Source of the DNA: Prevotella sp.
GTDB lineage: Bacteria > Bacteroidota > Bacteroidia > Bacteroidales > Bacteroidaceae
Assembly: GCA_017524385.1 (NCBI GenBank)
Contig: JAFWSS010000189.1
Location: forward strand, 1-46,181
Direction: 5' to 3'
Length of the DNA stretch: 46,181 nt
Below the pieces are notes generated by a model. It saw nothing but the letters and a program-made list of their open reading frames with translations. It made no database searches and had not been told where the DNA came from. The first letter of the stretch is position 1; each line of letters begins with the position of its first letter. Positions 18,339-27,412 of this stretch are shown here, one piece after another. The translations under genes and the position numbers were made by a program.

Positions 18339-18719
18339 ATGAAAAGACACTTGATAAAAGCCATTGTTGGAACACTGTTTCTCATTATGACTTTTGCAAC
18401 TGCGAAAGCCAACAACATAACTTTTCCTTTTTATCATGACAATGGAACATACCCGGGGGCACCAAGGCAACTGAGGGGAGATGTCAACGGGGATGGAGAA
18501 AGAACCGTAGTCGATGTCACCATAATCGTCAACCACATCCTGTCACACCAAGGAGATTTCGAACTATGGAAGGGAGACATGGATTGTGATGGCAGCATCA
18601 CTGTCGTTGACGTCACCATCATGGTGAACATCATACTAGGGGCTCAATATGACGACCCTGACAACCCTGACCTAAACCTCGACGGACCGGAAGGGGGAGA
18701 CCCTGGCACTGGTTTATAG
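18339..18719 (+). CDS. Small secreted dockerin-like protein
   Basis: A 126-residue protein with a signal peptide (to about TAKA-NN), a short linker, and a complete two-repeat type I dockerin-like module: DVNGDGERTVVDVTIIVNHI and DMDCDGSITVVDVTIMVNII, each a calcium-binding loop plus helix. An acidic, proline-rich tail of about 25 residues follows. In Prevotella this module usually ends large secreted enzymes; here it stands alone with no catalytic domain. It precedes the NYN nuclease gene by 36 bases. It could be an unusual stand-alone adaptor or the remnant of a longer gene, though promoter and signal peptide look intact. Confidence 0.85.
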   Translation: MKRHLIKAIVGTLFLIMTFATAKANNITFPFYHDNGTYPGAPRQLRGDVNGDGERTVVDVTIIVNHILSHQGDFELWKGDMDCDGSITVVDVTIMVNIILGAQYDDPDNPDLNLDGPEGGDPGTGL

Positions 18720-18755
18720 CAAATTGCCCGACAACGAACCCAGAACTAACACATC

Positions 18756-19535
18756 ATGACTGAATACAAGAAAGAACTCAACCTCGCTGTATTGTTCGAC
18801 GCTGACAACGTCCCCTACTCACATGTGCAGGAGATGCTTAACGAGATTGCAAAATATGGAGTACCTACCATCAAACGAATCTACGGTGATTGGACAAAAC
18901 CCAACCTGGCGGGATGGAAGGCCGTACTGCTGGAAAACGCCATAACACCCATACAGCAATATGGATACACCACAGGGAAGAACGCCACCGACTCGGCTAT
19001 GATCATTGATGCCATGGACATCCTGCACAGCAACAAAGTAGACGGATTCTGCATCATTTCCAGCGACAGCGACTTCACACGACTCGCAACACGACTGAGG
19101 GAGTCGAGCAAGATGGTCATCGGAATGGGAGAGAAGAAGACTCCCCGGCCCTTCATCGTCGCATGCGACAAGTTCATCTACATCGAGAACCTTGGCGACG
19201 ACGAAGAGGCAGCAACACAAGAAACAGCAAGCAACGAGGAGAAGAAACCGCAAGTGCAAAAGGAGAAAATCACACATGCCCTCATCAAACTGCTTCGCCA
19301 CACCATCGACGACCTCTCTGATGACAACGACTGGGTGTCGCTGGCTGAGGTGGGGAGTTTGCTGCTGAAGAAACGTCCCGATTTCGACCCAAGAAACTAT
19401 GGATTCCAAAAACTCTCACCGCTCATCGAAGCTTGCCCAAAATATTTCGAGGTGGAGAAGCGAAAGGCTGACAACAGCCACGCTGTGCACGTCTTCGTCA
19501 GAATGAAAAGGAGTGGAAAAACTGTCAGCACATAG
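18756..19535 (+). CDS. NYN-domain ribonuclease with C-terminal OST-HTH/LOTUS domain
   Basis: A 259-residue cytoplasmic protein. Residues 8-150 form a NYN (PIN-like) nuclease domain with the acidic residues that bind metal: Asp15 and Asp17 in LFDADNVP, Asp79 in NATDSAM and Asp104/Asp106 in SSDSDFTRLA. A charged linker (about 150-165) leads to an OST-HTH/LOTUS domain (about 166-250) that probably binds RNA. The family is related to LabA and limkain-b1 and is thought to cleave or recognise RNA. It is followed directly by a tandem repeat array and then by a convergent TIR gene. Confidence 0.9.
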   Translation: MTEYKKELNLAVLFDADNVPYSHVQEMLNEIAKYGVPTIKRIYGDWTKPNLAGWKAVLLENAITPIQQYGYTTGKNATDSAMIIDAMDILHSNKVDGFCIISSDSDFTRLATRLRESSKMVIGMGEKKTPRPFIVACDKFIYIENLGDDEEAATQETASNEEKKPQVQKEKITHALIKLLRHTIDDLSDDNDWVSLAEVGSLLLKKRPDFDPRNYGFQKLSPLIEACPKYFEVEKRKADNSHAVHVFVRMKRSGKTVST

Positions 19536-19661
19536 AAAAGGACCATCAACCTACCCTTCTATATCAAAGGTAGTAGATAGAGGTTTCTCTTTTGAATATA
19601 GCATTACCTATACCAATTTCACCTATTCACTAGTCATGGACAAAGGACAACCCATCCATAA

Positions 19662-20036
19662 AAATTCTCTAATTCGACAATTCGGGATAAAAACAACCCA
19701 CCAACCCAAATTCTCTAATTCGACAATTCGGGACAATAAACAGCCCACCAACCCAAATTCTCTAATTCGACAATTCGGGATAAAAACAGCCACCAACCCA
19801 AATTCTCTAATTCGACAATTCGGGATAATAAACAGCCCTCCAACCCAAATTCTCTAATTCGACAATTCGGGACAATAAACAGCCCACCAACCCAAATTCT
19901 CTAATTCGACAATTCGGGATAAAAACAACCCTCCAACCCAAATTCTCTAATTCGACAATTCGGGATAATAAACAGCCCACCAACCCAAATTCTCTAATTC
20001 GACAATTCGGGACAAAAAAACTCTCTAATTCTTGAT
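19662..20036. repeat. Eight-unit tandem array, 46-47 bp period
   Basis: Units start at 19662, 19708, 19755, 19800, 19847, 19894, 19940 and 19987. Each has a 26-base core that is invariant as far as I can see (it contains AATTCGACAATTCGGGA), followed by a 19-21 base segment that varies slightly (TAAAAACAACCCACCAACCC, CAATAAACAGCCCACC..., TAATAAACAGCCCTCC...) and recurs in different orders. A partial unit ends at about 20028. Because the intervening parts are also near-identical, this is a tandem (VNTR-type) array and not a CRISPR. No protein is convincingly encoded. Degenerate copies lie at 536-645. Confidence 0.92.
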
Positions 20037-20047
20037 CAAAAAGAGGG

Positions 20048-21232
20048 TCATTTCAAATACTTGACAGCCTCTTCATACCCTTGTTTCACAGCCTTGCGAA
20101 AACACGTCCGTGCGATTTCCTCATTTTGGGGAACACCATGGCCATGCAAATAGCACAAGCCAAGATAAAACTCCGAAAAGGCGTGATTGTTCTTGATAGC
20201 CTCCTTGAACCAATGGGCTGCCTCATTGAAATCCTGCTTGACACCCTTACCATCATAATAACACCGACCCAAATGATATTGTGCCGCAGAAGGGCCATTC
20301 AAAGCCGCTTTCTTGAGCCATTTCACTGCTTCGATAGCATCCTTTTCAACACCCTCGCCCTGAAGATAGCAATAACCCAAACTTGCTTGAGCCTTCACCA
20401 AACCTTGCTCTGCTGCCACACTGAACAAACGGGCGGCCTCATGATAGTCTGCTGCCACGCCCCTCCCATAATAATAGCATTTGGCTATGTCATACGTTGC
20501 CATCAAGTTGCCATTGGCTGAGGCTTTCCTATACCATTCCAAGGCCTTTCCCGCATCTTGTTCCACTCCTAGTCCATGAAGATATAACTGACCTATGCAC
20601 TCTTGGGCATCAGAGTGCTCCTGACGAGCGGCCCTCAGCAACCATTCCATTGCCTTGACGTAATCCTGAGGCACGCCATGGCCAAGACGATGGCAATCTC
20701 CTATGCGATAAAGAGCGTCGGCATACTCAAACTTGGCCGCTTTCTTCCAAAAGTCAAGAGCAACTTCGTAGTCTTGTTTCAAATAGTAATGCATACCTGC
20801 ATCAAAGAAATCTATCGGACCCTCATCGTTATCCAACAGACCGAGCCAACCCTTGATGTTCTCAAAGAATTTCTCTTTCTGCATCGAATCATTGATATCG
20901 ACATAATCCACGACACCAAACTCGAACAAGAACCAACCACTCAAAGGGCTGCTGTCGAGGATCACGGGAACTACCTTCTTGCCGATGTTCTTCGCATACA
21001 TCACCTCTTTCTTGGCATATTCCGACAACATCGACGACTTCGACATCATAAAGAGGATTATCTTCGACTCATCGATGGCTTCTACGATGACATTCACAAA
21101 CTGGTCGCCACTCTCTATGCCTTTGATGTCTATCCACAAATCGGCCCCCAGTTTTTCCTTGATTTCATCCCGAATGGCTATCACCTGCTGAAGGTCTCGA
21201 CGGGAATAACTGATGAAAATGTCGCGCAGCAT
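20048..21232 (-). CDS. TIR domain - Sel1 repeat protein
   Basis: A 394-residue cytoplasmic protein. Residues 1-130 form a TIR domain: DIFISYSRRD at the start, LWIDIKGIESGDQF, SKIILFMMSKSSM and EYAKKEVMYA, whose Glu76 sits where the catalytic Glu of NAD-cleaving TIR domains is found. Residues about 140-394 are a TPR-like helix pair and six Sel1 repeats of 36 residues (for example LGYCYLQGEGVEKDAIEAVK). I start at the ATG at 21232; the open frame extends 20 hydrophobic codons upstream without support. Minus-strand TACTTTTG at 21279-21272 is a -7 candidate. Bacterial TIR domains mostly act as NAD-consuming effectors or signal makers; the Sel1 part may sense a partner protein. Confidence 0.88.
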   Translation of the reverse strand: MLRDIFISYSRRDLQQVIAIRDEIKEKLGADLWIDIKGIESGDQFVNVIVEAIDESKIILFMMSKSSMLSEYAKKEVMYAKNIGKKVVPVILDSSPLSGWFLFEFGVVDYVDINDSMQKEKFFENIKGWLGLLDNDEGPIDFFDAGMHYYLKQDYEVALDFWKKAAKFEYADALYRIGDCHRLGHGVPQDYVKAMEWLLRAARQEHSDAQECIGQLYLHGLGVEQDAGKALEWYRKASANGNLMATYDIAKCYYYGRGVAADYHEAARLFSVAAEQGLVKAQASLGYCYLQGEGVEKDAIEAVKWLKKAALNGPSAAQYHLGRCYYDGKGVKQDFNEAAHWFKEAIKNNHAFSEFYLGLCYLHGHGVPQNEEIARTCFRKAVKQGYEEAVKYLK

Positions 21233-21430
21233 AAAAACTATGTCATTTTTAGGTTTTTTGTTTTGATTCCACAAAAGTAGCAATAATATCACAATCTCAC
21301 GAAACCAAGACTAAAAAAAGGCGAGACAAGGGCTTTTTTTTGTGGATTATCAATAAAGATACCGGCCTCAATAAGACAACTTGGTTTTCCAGGTATTCCA
21401 AGACAACAGAAATACTCGACTTAAAACGCA

Positions 21431-21457
21431 GTGGAGACGGGCCAAGCCCGTCTCCAC
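21431..21457. terminator. Perfect stem-loop downstream of the SPFH gene
   Basis: GTGGAGACGGGC (21431-21442), loop CAA, GCCCGTCTCCAC (21446-21457): a perfect 12-bp hairpin located 22 bases beyond the SPFH gene stop on the minus strand, without a clear T run after it. Related GAGACGGGA hairpins occur at 42235-42290, so it belongs to a dispersed hairpin family and may serve as terminator. Confidence 0.55.
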
Positions 21458-21478
21458 TCAATCTTCAATCTTCAATTT

Positions 21479-22543
21479 TCAATCTTGAAAAACGTTCTTG
21501 AGGGTTTCTATCAGCGTGTCCATCGTGGTGCCGCCGAGGTCGAGCCGCTCTATATTGAGGTTCTGCAACATGCTTGGCAGGTTCTCCGCCAGGATGATGC
21601 GGTGGTCTTTCTTCATGTTCTCTGTCTCAACCCTCATCTTGTCGATGGCTATGTTCAGTTTCTGAAGTTCTACCTCCAGTTGCTTTCGCTTCATCTCCAA
21701 CTCCGCCTGCAGGGCCTGTATCTTCTCTTCCTCTGCAAGGGTCTGACCCTGTTCGAGCATCTGCTGCCGCTTGTATTCCTCTTCCTCCTTGAATAGTTCC
21801 CATTTGTGGGTCATCTCCTCTTTCTTGAGCGCATGGTCTTGCTCCCTACGGTGCTTTTCCACCTGACTCTTGTCGTTGATCTCCTGCAACTGCAACTGTT
21901 TCTTGCGCTCGCGGTCGGCTATCTCACTCTGTTGCTTGATGATCTTCGTCTGGTCGCTCACGCGGATTCGCTCCTCCTCTATCTGTTTCTCTGTCTCTAT
22001 GGTGTTTCGCTCTGCCTCCAACCGAATCGCATTGCGGAATGTGGCCTGCATGTTGTCGAAAAGTGTCTTGGAAAGAATCTTCACGTTCTTGATCTCGATG
22101 TTCTCTACAACGATGCCCCATTGTTCTGAGATGTATTCCAATTCCTTCTTCAGTTGCATGATGATGGTGCCACGCTTGCGAAGCACTTCTTCGATGGTCA
22201 TGTTTGCAACCATATGCCGAATGGCCGACTCAACGACATCCTTCAGGAATGCACTCACCTGCTCCATGGTGTCGTTGTCCTGCTTGAAATCGAAGTTCTG
22301 GTAGATCTTCTTTGGATCGCCTACCTTCCATATAGCAAAACCGCTGACCTCGACGCCTTGATTTTCTCGGCTTATCTGGTCAGCGGAAAATGTAATGTTC
22401 TTCACGTTACCCGGTATGATCACATATTGAATGAGAGGTGTGCAAAAGAATCGAAAACCACGACCCTCCTTGACTATATTGCCTTTCTTGAAAACGATGG
22501 CGTAGTCGGAAGGGTTGACAGTTACAAATCGGTAGTTACTCAT
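21479..22543 (-). CDS. SPFH/Band 7 coiled-coil protein without membrane anchor
   Basis: A 354-residue protein. Residues 1-170 have the pattern of an SPFH (Band 7) domain: an opening beta-strand region with NYRFVTVNPSDYAIVFKKG, ISRENQGVEVSGFAIWKV and the segment WGIVVENIEIKNVKI typical of stomatins and flotillins. Residues about 180-325 are a long charged coiled coil. No transmembrane segment or lipid signal is visible, unlike classical stomatins. The C-terminus (MLQNLNIERLDLGG) resembles the end of other Band 7 proteins where oligomers close. It lies upstream of the TIR-Sel1 gene on the same strand, 246 bases away, with a hairpin between. Membrane association and role are unknown. Confidence 0.82.
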   Translation of the reverse strand: MSNYRFVTVNPSDYAIVFKKGNIVKEGRGFRFFCTPLIQYVIIPGNVKNITFSADQISRENQGVEVSGFAIWKVGDPKKIYQNFDFKQDNDTMEQVSAFLKDVVESAIRHMVANMTIEEVLRKRGTIIMQLKKELEYISEQWGIVVENIEIKNVKILSKTLFDNMQATFRNAIRLEAERNTIETEKQIEEERIRVSDQTKIIKQQSEIADRERKKQLQLQEINDKSQVEKHRREQDHALKKEEMTHKWELFKEEEEYKRQQMLEQGQTLAEEEKIQALQAELEMKRKQLEVELQKLNIAIDKMRVETENMKKDHRIILAENLPSMLQNLNIERLDLGGTTMDTLIETLKNVFQD

Positions 22544-23023
22544 TTTACATTACCCTTTATCCGTGTCGGGCACAACTTCTAAAAGTGATTTGGATTGGCT
22601 TATTTCCTTGCCTTATCCAACCTTAAAGATACAAAACCTTTCCTTTATCTATCACCCTTTGAATGTCTTTGTGCAATTATCTCCATCACCCATGCTCCTC
22701 CTGCCACTCCGTTCTCCGCAGGCAGCGGTTTTGCCGCTGCTCCAACCTGCCTGAAAAGACCCCTTCCCACTCCCCCAACCTACCCAAAACCTGACACAAA
22801 ATTGAAAAAAAAACATAATGTGGTGTTTTTTCAAGAAAAACGAGTATCTTTGCAACAATTTTACAAAAAAAGGGTTATTATATTATAATGTGTATGAGAC
22901 GAGGGGCCGCACACCAGAATGGATGATTCCACAGATGGAGTAGAGCCTACTCGGTAAGAACAAGTCATTTTGGCCAGAACATATCGCTTAACTACGGCAA
23001 GCCTTGCTTACAGCCACGACGCC
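22544..23023 (+). promoter_or_regulatory. Leader region of the exopolysaccharide locus
   Basis: TATCTTTG at 22845-22852 matches the -7 consensus; the -33 region is poor. The predicted transcript would start near 22859 and have a leader of about 110-165 bases before the sugar transferase, long enough for attenuation control. It contains a 6-bp hairpin GAGTAG-AGC-CTACTC (22938-22952). Further upstream GCAGCGG-TTTTG-CCGCTGC (22722-22740) is a dispersed hairpin also seen at 29961-29979. No antiterminator gene of UpxY type is present in the window, and no small gene is convincing here. Confidence 0.5.
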
Positions 23024-23656
23024 ATGCGTGGATGGCAGCGCTGCTTGAAACGGGTTGCAGACTTCGTTTGCGCCCTTTTCGGGTTGGTGTTGCTATCACC
23101 CGTCTTCCTTGCAATAGCACTGGTCATGAAATTCCAAAAAAACGGACCCGTCATCTTCCGCCAAGAACGAATTGGATACAAGGGAAAGCCTTTCACCATC
23201 TACAAGTTCCGCACACTGAGCACTGTCGTTGAAGACGAGGGACCACAGCTCATCGCACAATGCGACACCGTGAAATCAACACCTTTCGAGCGATACCTCA
23301 GGGAGCATCATCTCGACGAACTGCCACAGCTGTGGAATGTGCTGCGTGGAGACATGTCGCTCGTCGGACCACGTCCGGAAAGAAAATACTTCATCGACCA
23401 GATCATGGAACACACCCACGACTACATTCTGGTCTATCAGATGAAACCGGGACTGACCTCTGAAGCCACACTCTACAACGGTTACACCGACACCATAGAG
23501 AAGATGCTCAAACGACTCGATATGGACATCAGGTACTTGGAGAACCGCACTTTGATGCTTGACCTGAAAATCATACTCAGCACGGTTTATGCCATGTTGA
23601 AAAGCCTGCCGCTTGCAGGAACAAATGGAAAAACCGCGAAAAAACGAACAGAATAA
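23024..23656 (+). CDS. Initiating sugar-phosphate transferase (WcaJ/PglC-like)
   Basis: A 210-residue membrane enzyme that loads a sugar phosphate on undecaprenyl phosphate to start a polysaccharide repeat. Motifs: KRVADFVCALFGLVLLSP (re-entrant membrane helix), FRQERIGYKGKPFTIYKFRT and DELPQLWNVLRGDMSLVGPRP, the family signature with the catalytic Asp-Glu nearby. I use the ATG at 23024, which gives the usual short start before the helix; a TTG at 22970 would add 18 residues. It lacks the multi-span N-terminal part of WbaP. It is one base away from the Wza-like gene and starts the exopolysaccharide operon. Confidence 0.9.
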   Translation: MRGWQRCLKRVADFVCALFGLVLLSPVFLAIALVMKFQKNGPVIFRQERIGYKGKPFTIYKFRTLSTVVEDEGPQLIAQCDTVKSTPFERYLREHHLDELPQLWNVLRGDMSLVGPRPERKYFIDQIMEHTHDYILVYQMKPGLTSEATLYNGYTDTIEKMLKRLDMDIRYLENRTLMLDLKIILSTVYAMLKSLPLAGTNGKTAKKRTE

Positions 23657-23657
23657 C

Positions 23658-26264
23658 ATGAGAAAGACTATCATACTACTTTTGATGGCGCTGGCTATGC
23701 CTTTGAGTATGCTGGCCCAGTCGTCAATGACCGACGAACAGGTGTTCAAATTCATCATCAAGGAGCACGAGGAAGGAACTTCCCAACAACAAATCGTGGT
23801 GCAACTGATGCAACGGGGCGTTGACATCAACCAAATTCGTCGGGTAAGAAAAAAATACGAGCGAATGGCCAAGGAACAAGGGCTCGGAAGCGTGAGCAAC
23901 AGCACCGACGGTGGTGAAGACCGCACTCGAAAAAACAAAAAACCGCAATACCAGGACTCTCAATATGATGACAAACTGTCTGATTACACCCAAAACGAAG
24001 GACTGTTCAACTCTGGCATGCGCATCAAGGAAGACCGATTCTACACGCACACCTGGGACGAGGACGACGAAGATTTCATGGAGTTCCAAGACGAATTGGA
24101 CGACTGGCTACCGGGCGACACCATCACCATGTATGAAAACCTCGTGGAGAAACTGAAGAAACAAAAGAAAAAAATATTCGGTCATGACCTGTTCAACAAC
24201 AAAAAATTGACTTTCGAACCAAATATGAACATCGCCACGCCTGAAACTTACCGTCTCGGACCGGGCGATGCCGTATACATCGACATCTACGGAGCATCAC
24301 AGAAAACCATCGAAGGCACCGTCTCACCGGAAGGAAACGTGACTATCGAGGGATTCGGACCAATACATGTTGGAGGGATGACTGTCAGCCAAGCCAATGC
24401 CACCATCAAGAAACGACTGGGAAGCAGGTATGAAAGTTCTAAACTAAACCTCACCGTAGGAGAGACAAGATCCATCATGGTCAACGTGGTGGGTGACGTG
24501 AAGGTACCGGGAACATACACTCTCTCCGCTTTCGCCAGCGTCTTCCACGCACTCTACATGGCTGGGGGGGTGACCGACCTCGGAACACTGAGAAACATAC
24601 GCGTCTATCGCAATAGCCAACTTATCTCAACCATCGACATCTACGACTACATCCTCAATGGAAGGATGACTGGAAACGTCAGGCTGCAAGACAACGACAT
24701 GGTGATGGTGGGAGCATACGACTGCCTGGTGAACATCACAGGAAAGGTGAAACGACCGATGTATTATGAAATGAAACGCAACGAAAGCCTCAACGCACTG
24801 CTCAAATACGCTGGTGGATTCACGGGTGACGCATACACCAAGGCGGTAAGGGTCATCAGAAAGACTGGAAGGGAATACTCCATTTACACCGTTGATGAGT
24901 TCGACTTCTCATCATTCACACTCGCTGACGGAGACTCCATCACGGTCGATTCCATCATCAACAGATTCAGCAACATGGTGGAGGTGAAAGGCGCTGTCTT
25001 CCGACCGGGAATGTACCAGGTGGGAGACGAAATACGGTCTGTGAGGTCACTGATTGAGCACGCTGAAGGACTTAAGGAGGAAGCTTTCACGGCACACGCC
25101 GTCATGCACCGCATGAAACCTGACAGATCACTCGAAGTGATGCAACTTGACATCGACGGCATTCTCGAAGGTACGAAAACAGATATCGAACTACGTCCAA
25201 ACGACGTACTCTTCATTCCTACAAGACAGGACATGATGGAAGACCAGACGGTCACCATACATGGAGAGGTGTTCTACCCTGGGGTCTATAAATATGCCGC
25301 AAACGAAACCATCGAGGACTTCATTCTCCAGGCTGGAGGTCTCAAGGAGACGGCTTCCACCGTGAAGGTGGACGTGGCACGGAGAATATACAATCCCGCG
25401 GCTGTCACAACCGACTCCATCATTTCAAACACATATTCCTTTGCCTTGAAAGACGGATTCGTCATCGATGGGGAACCGGGATTCACACTGATGCCTTTCG
25501 ACGAGGTTTATGTAAGGAAAAGCCCGGGGTCATACAAGCAACAGAACGTAATCATAGAAGGGGAAGTGATGTTCTCGGGAACATACACCATCTCGACGAA
25601 AGACATGCGAATCAGCGACCTCGTGAAGGTGGCGGGAGGACTCAACGACAGGGCTTACGCCAATGGAGCAAGACTGGAGCGGCGCTACACTCAGGAGGAG
25701 CGCTTGAACGCTGTTGAGGCACTGAAGAAAGCACGGGAACAAGCAGAACTCAACCTGCAGGAGCAAATAGCACGCTCCGGAAACGCAAGCCTCATGAACA
25801 TGGCACAGACACAGACGCAACAGTTGCAGAAATACGAGGTGGGAGAAACCTACCCGGTGGGAATCGACCTCGAAAAGGCTCTGCTACAACCAGGATGCGA
25901 TGACGACATCGTACTCAGGGAGGGCGACCGCATCATTGTGCCCCAATACACGGGAACAGTGAAAATCAGCGGAGAAGTCATGCATCCCAACTCCGTGGCT
26001 TACGAGGAGGGGAAGAACGTGAATTACTACATCGACCAAGCGGGCGGTTTCAGCACTTCAGCAAAGAAGAAGCAAAGCTACATCATCTATATGAACGGAA
26101 AAGTGGCTAAGGTGGGACACAAGGCTAAACCTATGCCGGGATGCGAAATCGTTGTGCCTTCGAAGTCCATCACCAGGACATCACTCCAAGAAAGGCTGAG
26201 CCTCGCTACCGCTGTAGGCTCTCTTTCAGCCATCATTGCCACCATCATCAGCGTCATCAAATAA
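23658..26264 (+). CDS. Wza-like polysaccharide export protein with several SLBB domains
   Basis: An 868-residue outer-membrane export channel protein. A signal peptide (MRKTIILLL ... MLAQ) is followed by a helical region, a Poly_export domain (YRLGPGDAVYIDIYG, about residue 200) and about six SLBB domains marked by VVGDVKVPGTYTL, VKGAVFRPGMYQV, IHGEVFYPGVYKY, IEGEVMFSGTYTI and ISGEVMHPNSVAY. A C-terminal membrane helix (LSAIIATIISVIK) anchors it, as in Bacteroidetes homologues. It exports the polymer made by the Wzy-like protein. I chose the ATG at 23658 because it gives the signal peptide; the longer frame overlaps the previous gene. A G7 run at about 24565 lies in the coding sequence. Confidence 0.93.
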   Translation: MRKTIILLLMALAMPLSMLAQSSMTDEQVFKFIIKEHEEGTSQQQIVVQLMQRGVDINQIRRVRKKYERMAKEQGLGSVSNSTDGGEDRTRKNKKPQYQDSQYDDKLSDYTQNEGLFNSGMRIKEDRFYTHTWDEDDEDFMEFQDELDDWLPGDTITMYENLVEKLKKQKKKIFGHDLFNNKKLTFEPNMNIATPETYRLGPGDAVYIDIYGASQKTIEGTVSPEGNVTIEGFGPIHVGGMTVSQANATIKKRLGSRYESSKLNLTVGETRSIMVNVVGDVKVPGTYTLSAFASVFHALYMAGGVTDLGTLRNIRVYRNSQLISTIDIYDYILNGRMTGNVRLQDNDMVMVGAYDCLVNITGKVKRPMYYEMKRNESLNALLKYAGGFTGDAYTKAVRVIRKTGREYSIYTVDEFDFSSFTLADGDSITVDSIINRFSNMVEVKGAVFRPGMYQVGDEIRSVRSLIEHAEGLKEEAFTAHAVMHRMKPDRSLEVMQLDIDGILEGTKTDIELRPNDVLFIPTRQDMMEDQTVTIHGEVFYPGVYKYAANETIEDFILQAGGLKETASTVKVDVARRIYNPAAVTTDSIISNTYSFALKDGFVIDGEPGFTLMPFDEVYVRKSPGSYKQQNVIIEGEVMFSGTYTISTKDMRISDLVKVAGGLNDRAYANGARLERRYTQEERLNAVEALKKAREQAELNLQEQIARSGNASLMNMAQTQTQQLQKYEVGETYPVGIDLEKALLQPGCDDDIVLREGDRIIVPQYTGTVKISGEVMHPNSVAYEEGKNVNYYIDQAGGFSTSAKKKQSYIIYMNGKVAKVGHKAKPMPGCEIVVPSKSITRTSLQERLSLATAVGSLSAIIATIISVIK

Positions 26265-26329
26265 GCAGGAGAAAGGACAGTATGGTCTAACCACGCATGA
26301 CCTGTCCAACCCACTTACGAAAGCGAAAA

Positions 26330-27412
26330 ATGAAAGAAACAGAAGAAAAAAAACGGGGAAAGCTCGAACTCGACATCGTGAGCCTCCTGCGCTGCATCTC
26401 ACATGACAAGTTGTGGATGGCAGTATTCCTGATACTGTCTGCCATACTCGGACTGGCCGTTTCATTCGGCACACCCAAGGAATACAAGGCTTCGGTCATG
26501 CTCGCTCCTGAAACATCGAGCAGCAACAGCCTCACCTCAAACATCTCGTCGCTTGCTTCCATGGTGGGAATGGATATGGACTTCGGAAGCAGCAACGACG
26601 CCATCTACCCAGAAATATACCCCGACCTTTTGCAGTCGTCCGACTTCATCGTGGGACTCTTCGGAGTGGAAGTGGTCAACAAGGATGGCAGCGTGCAAAC
26701 CGACTATTACGACTATCTTAAAAACCACACAAAAAAAGCATGGTACACCAAACCGGCTGATTGGCTCCACGCCATCGTGGAGAAAATGAAAAAAGACGAT
26801 GGAGCATATGGCACCGATAGCACAAAAGTGGATCCTTTCAGACTCACAAAGCAGCAATACGACATCGCACATAACATCGGAAAGAGCATTGACTGCAGCG
26901 TAGACAAGAAAACCAGCGTCATCAGCATAGAAGTGACCGACCAGGACCCGGTGGTTGCTGCTGAAATGGCTGATTCCATAAGGCAACGCCTCCAAGACTT
27001 CATCACCGACTACCGCACGAAGAAGGCACGAAACGACCTCGCATATATGGAACGGCTCTTCATGGAGGCCAAGGAGCAATATGTGAAGGCCAGACAACAA
27101 TACGCATCATATGCCGATGCCAACCAAGAACTCGTGCTTCAAACCTTCAAAACCAAACAAGACGACCTGGAGAACGACATGCAGTTGAAATACAACGCCT
27201 ACACACAGGTGTATGAGCAGTTGCAACTCTCTAGGGCGAAAGTGCAGGAACGCACACCGGCTTTCACCATCGTGCAGTCGGCATCCGTGCCGGTGAAGCA
27301 CAGTAACAAGTCGAAACTCATGGTGATGACGCTATTCATGTTCCTCGGGGGATGCATCAGACTCATCATCCTCATGTGGAAGAAACGAAAGGTAATCTGG
27401 AATGTCGTCTGA
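26330..27412 (+). CDS. Wzz-type chain-length determinant protein (first copy)
   Basis: A 360-residue inner-membrane protein with one membrane helix near each end (about 36-57 and 325-345), the Wzz domain start (EYKASVMLAPE) and a periplasmic coiled-coil region (about 230-310). It lacks the C-terminal tyrosine kinase domain of BY-kinases. Such proteins set polymer length together with Wzy and Wza. The start is the ATG at 26330. Its TGA overlaps the ATG of the next gene by one base (TGATG), so the two are translationally coupled. Confidence 0.9.
   Translation: MKETEEKKRGKLELDIVSLLRCISHDKLWMAVFLILSAILGLAVSFGTPKEYKASVMLAPETSSSNSLTSNISSLASMVGMDMDFGSSNDAIYPEIYPDLLQSSDFIVGLFGVEVVNKDGSVQTDYYDYLKNHTKKAWYTKPADWLHAIVEKMKKDDGAYGTDSTKVDPFRLTKQQYDIAHNIGKSIDCSVDKKTSVISIEVTDQDPVVAAEMADSIRQRLQDFITDYRTKKARNDLAYMERLFMEAKEQYVKARQQYASYADANQELVLQTFKTKQDDLENDMQLKYNAYTQVYEQLQLSRAKVQERTPAFTIVQSASVPVKHSNKSKLMVMTLFMFLGGCIRLIILMWKKRKVIWNVV

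Noticed and set aside
19513-19857. Frame translating the repeat array (SLIRQFGIK units)
   Set aside because: It begins inside the NYN gene, changes register along the array because units vary between 45 and 47 bases, and ends within it. The regular peptide is a by-product of the DNA repeat.
19662-20036. CRISPR array
   Set aside because: The period and core length look right, but the intervening 19-21 bases are almost the same in all units, and no cas gene is near. It is a tandem repeat.
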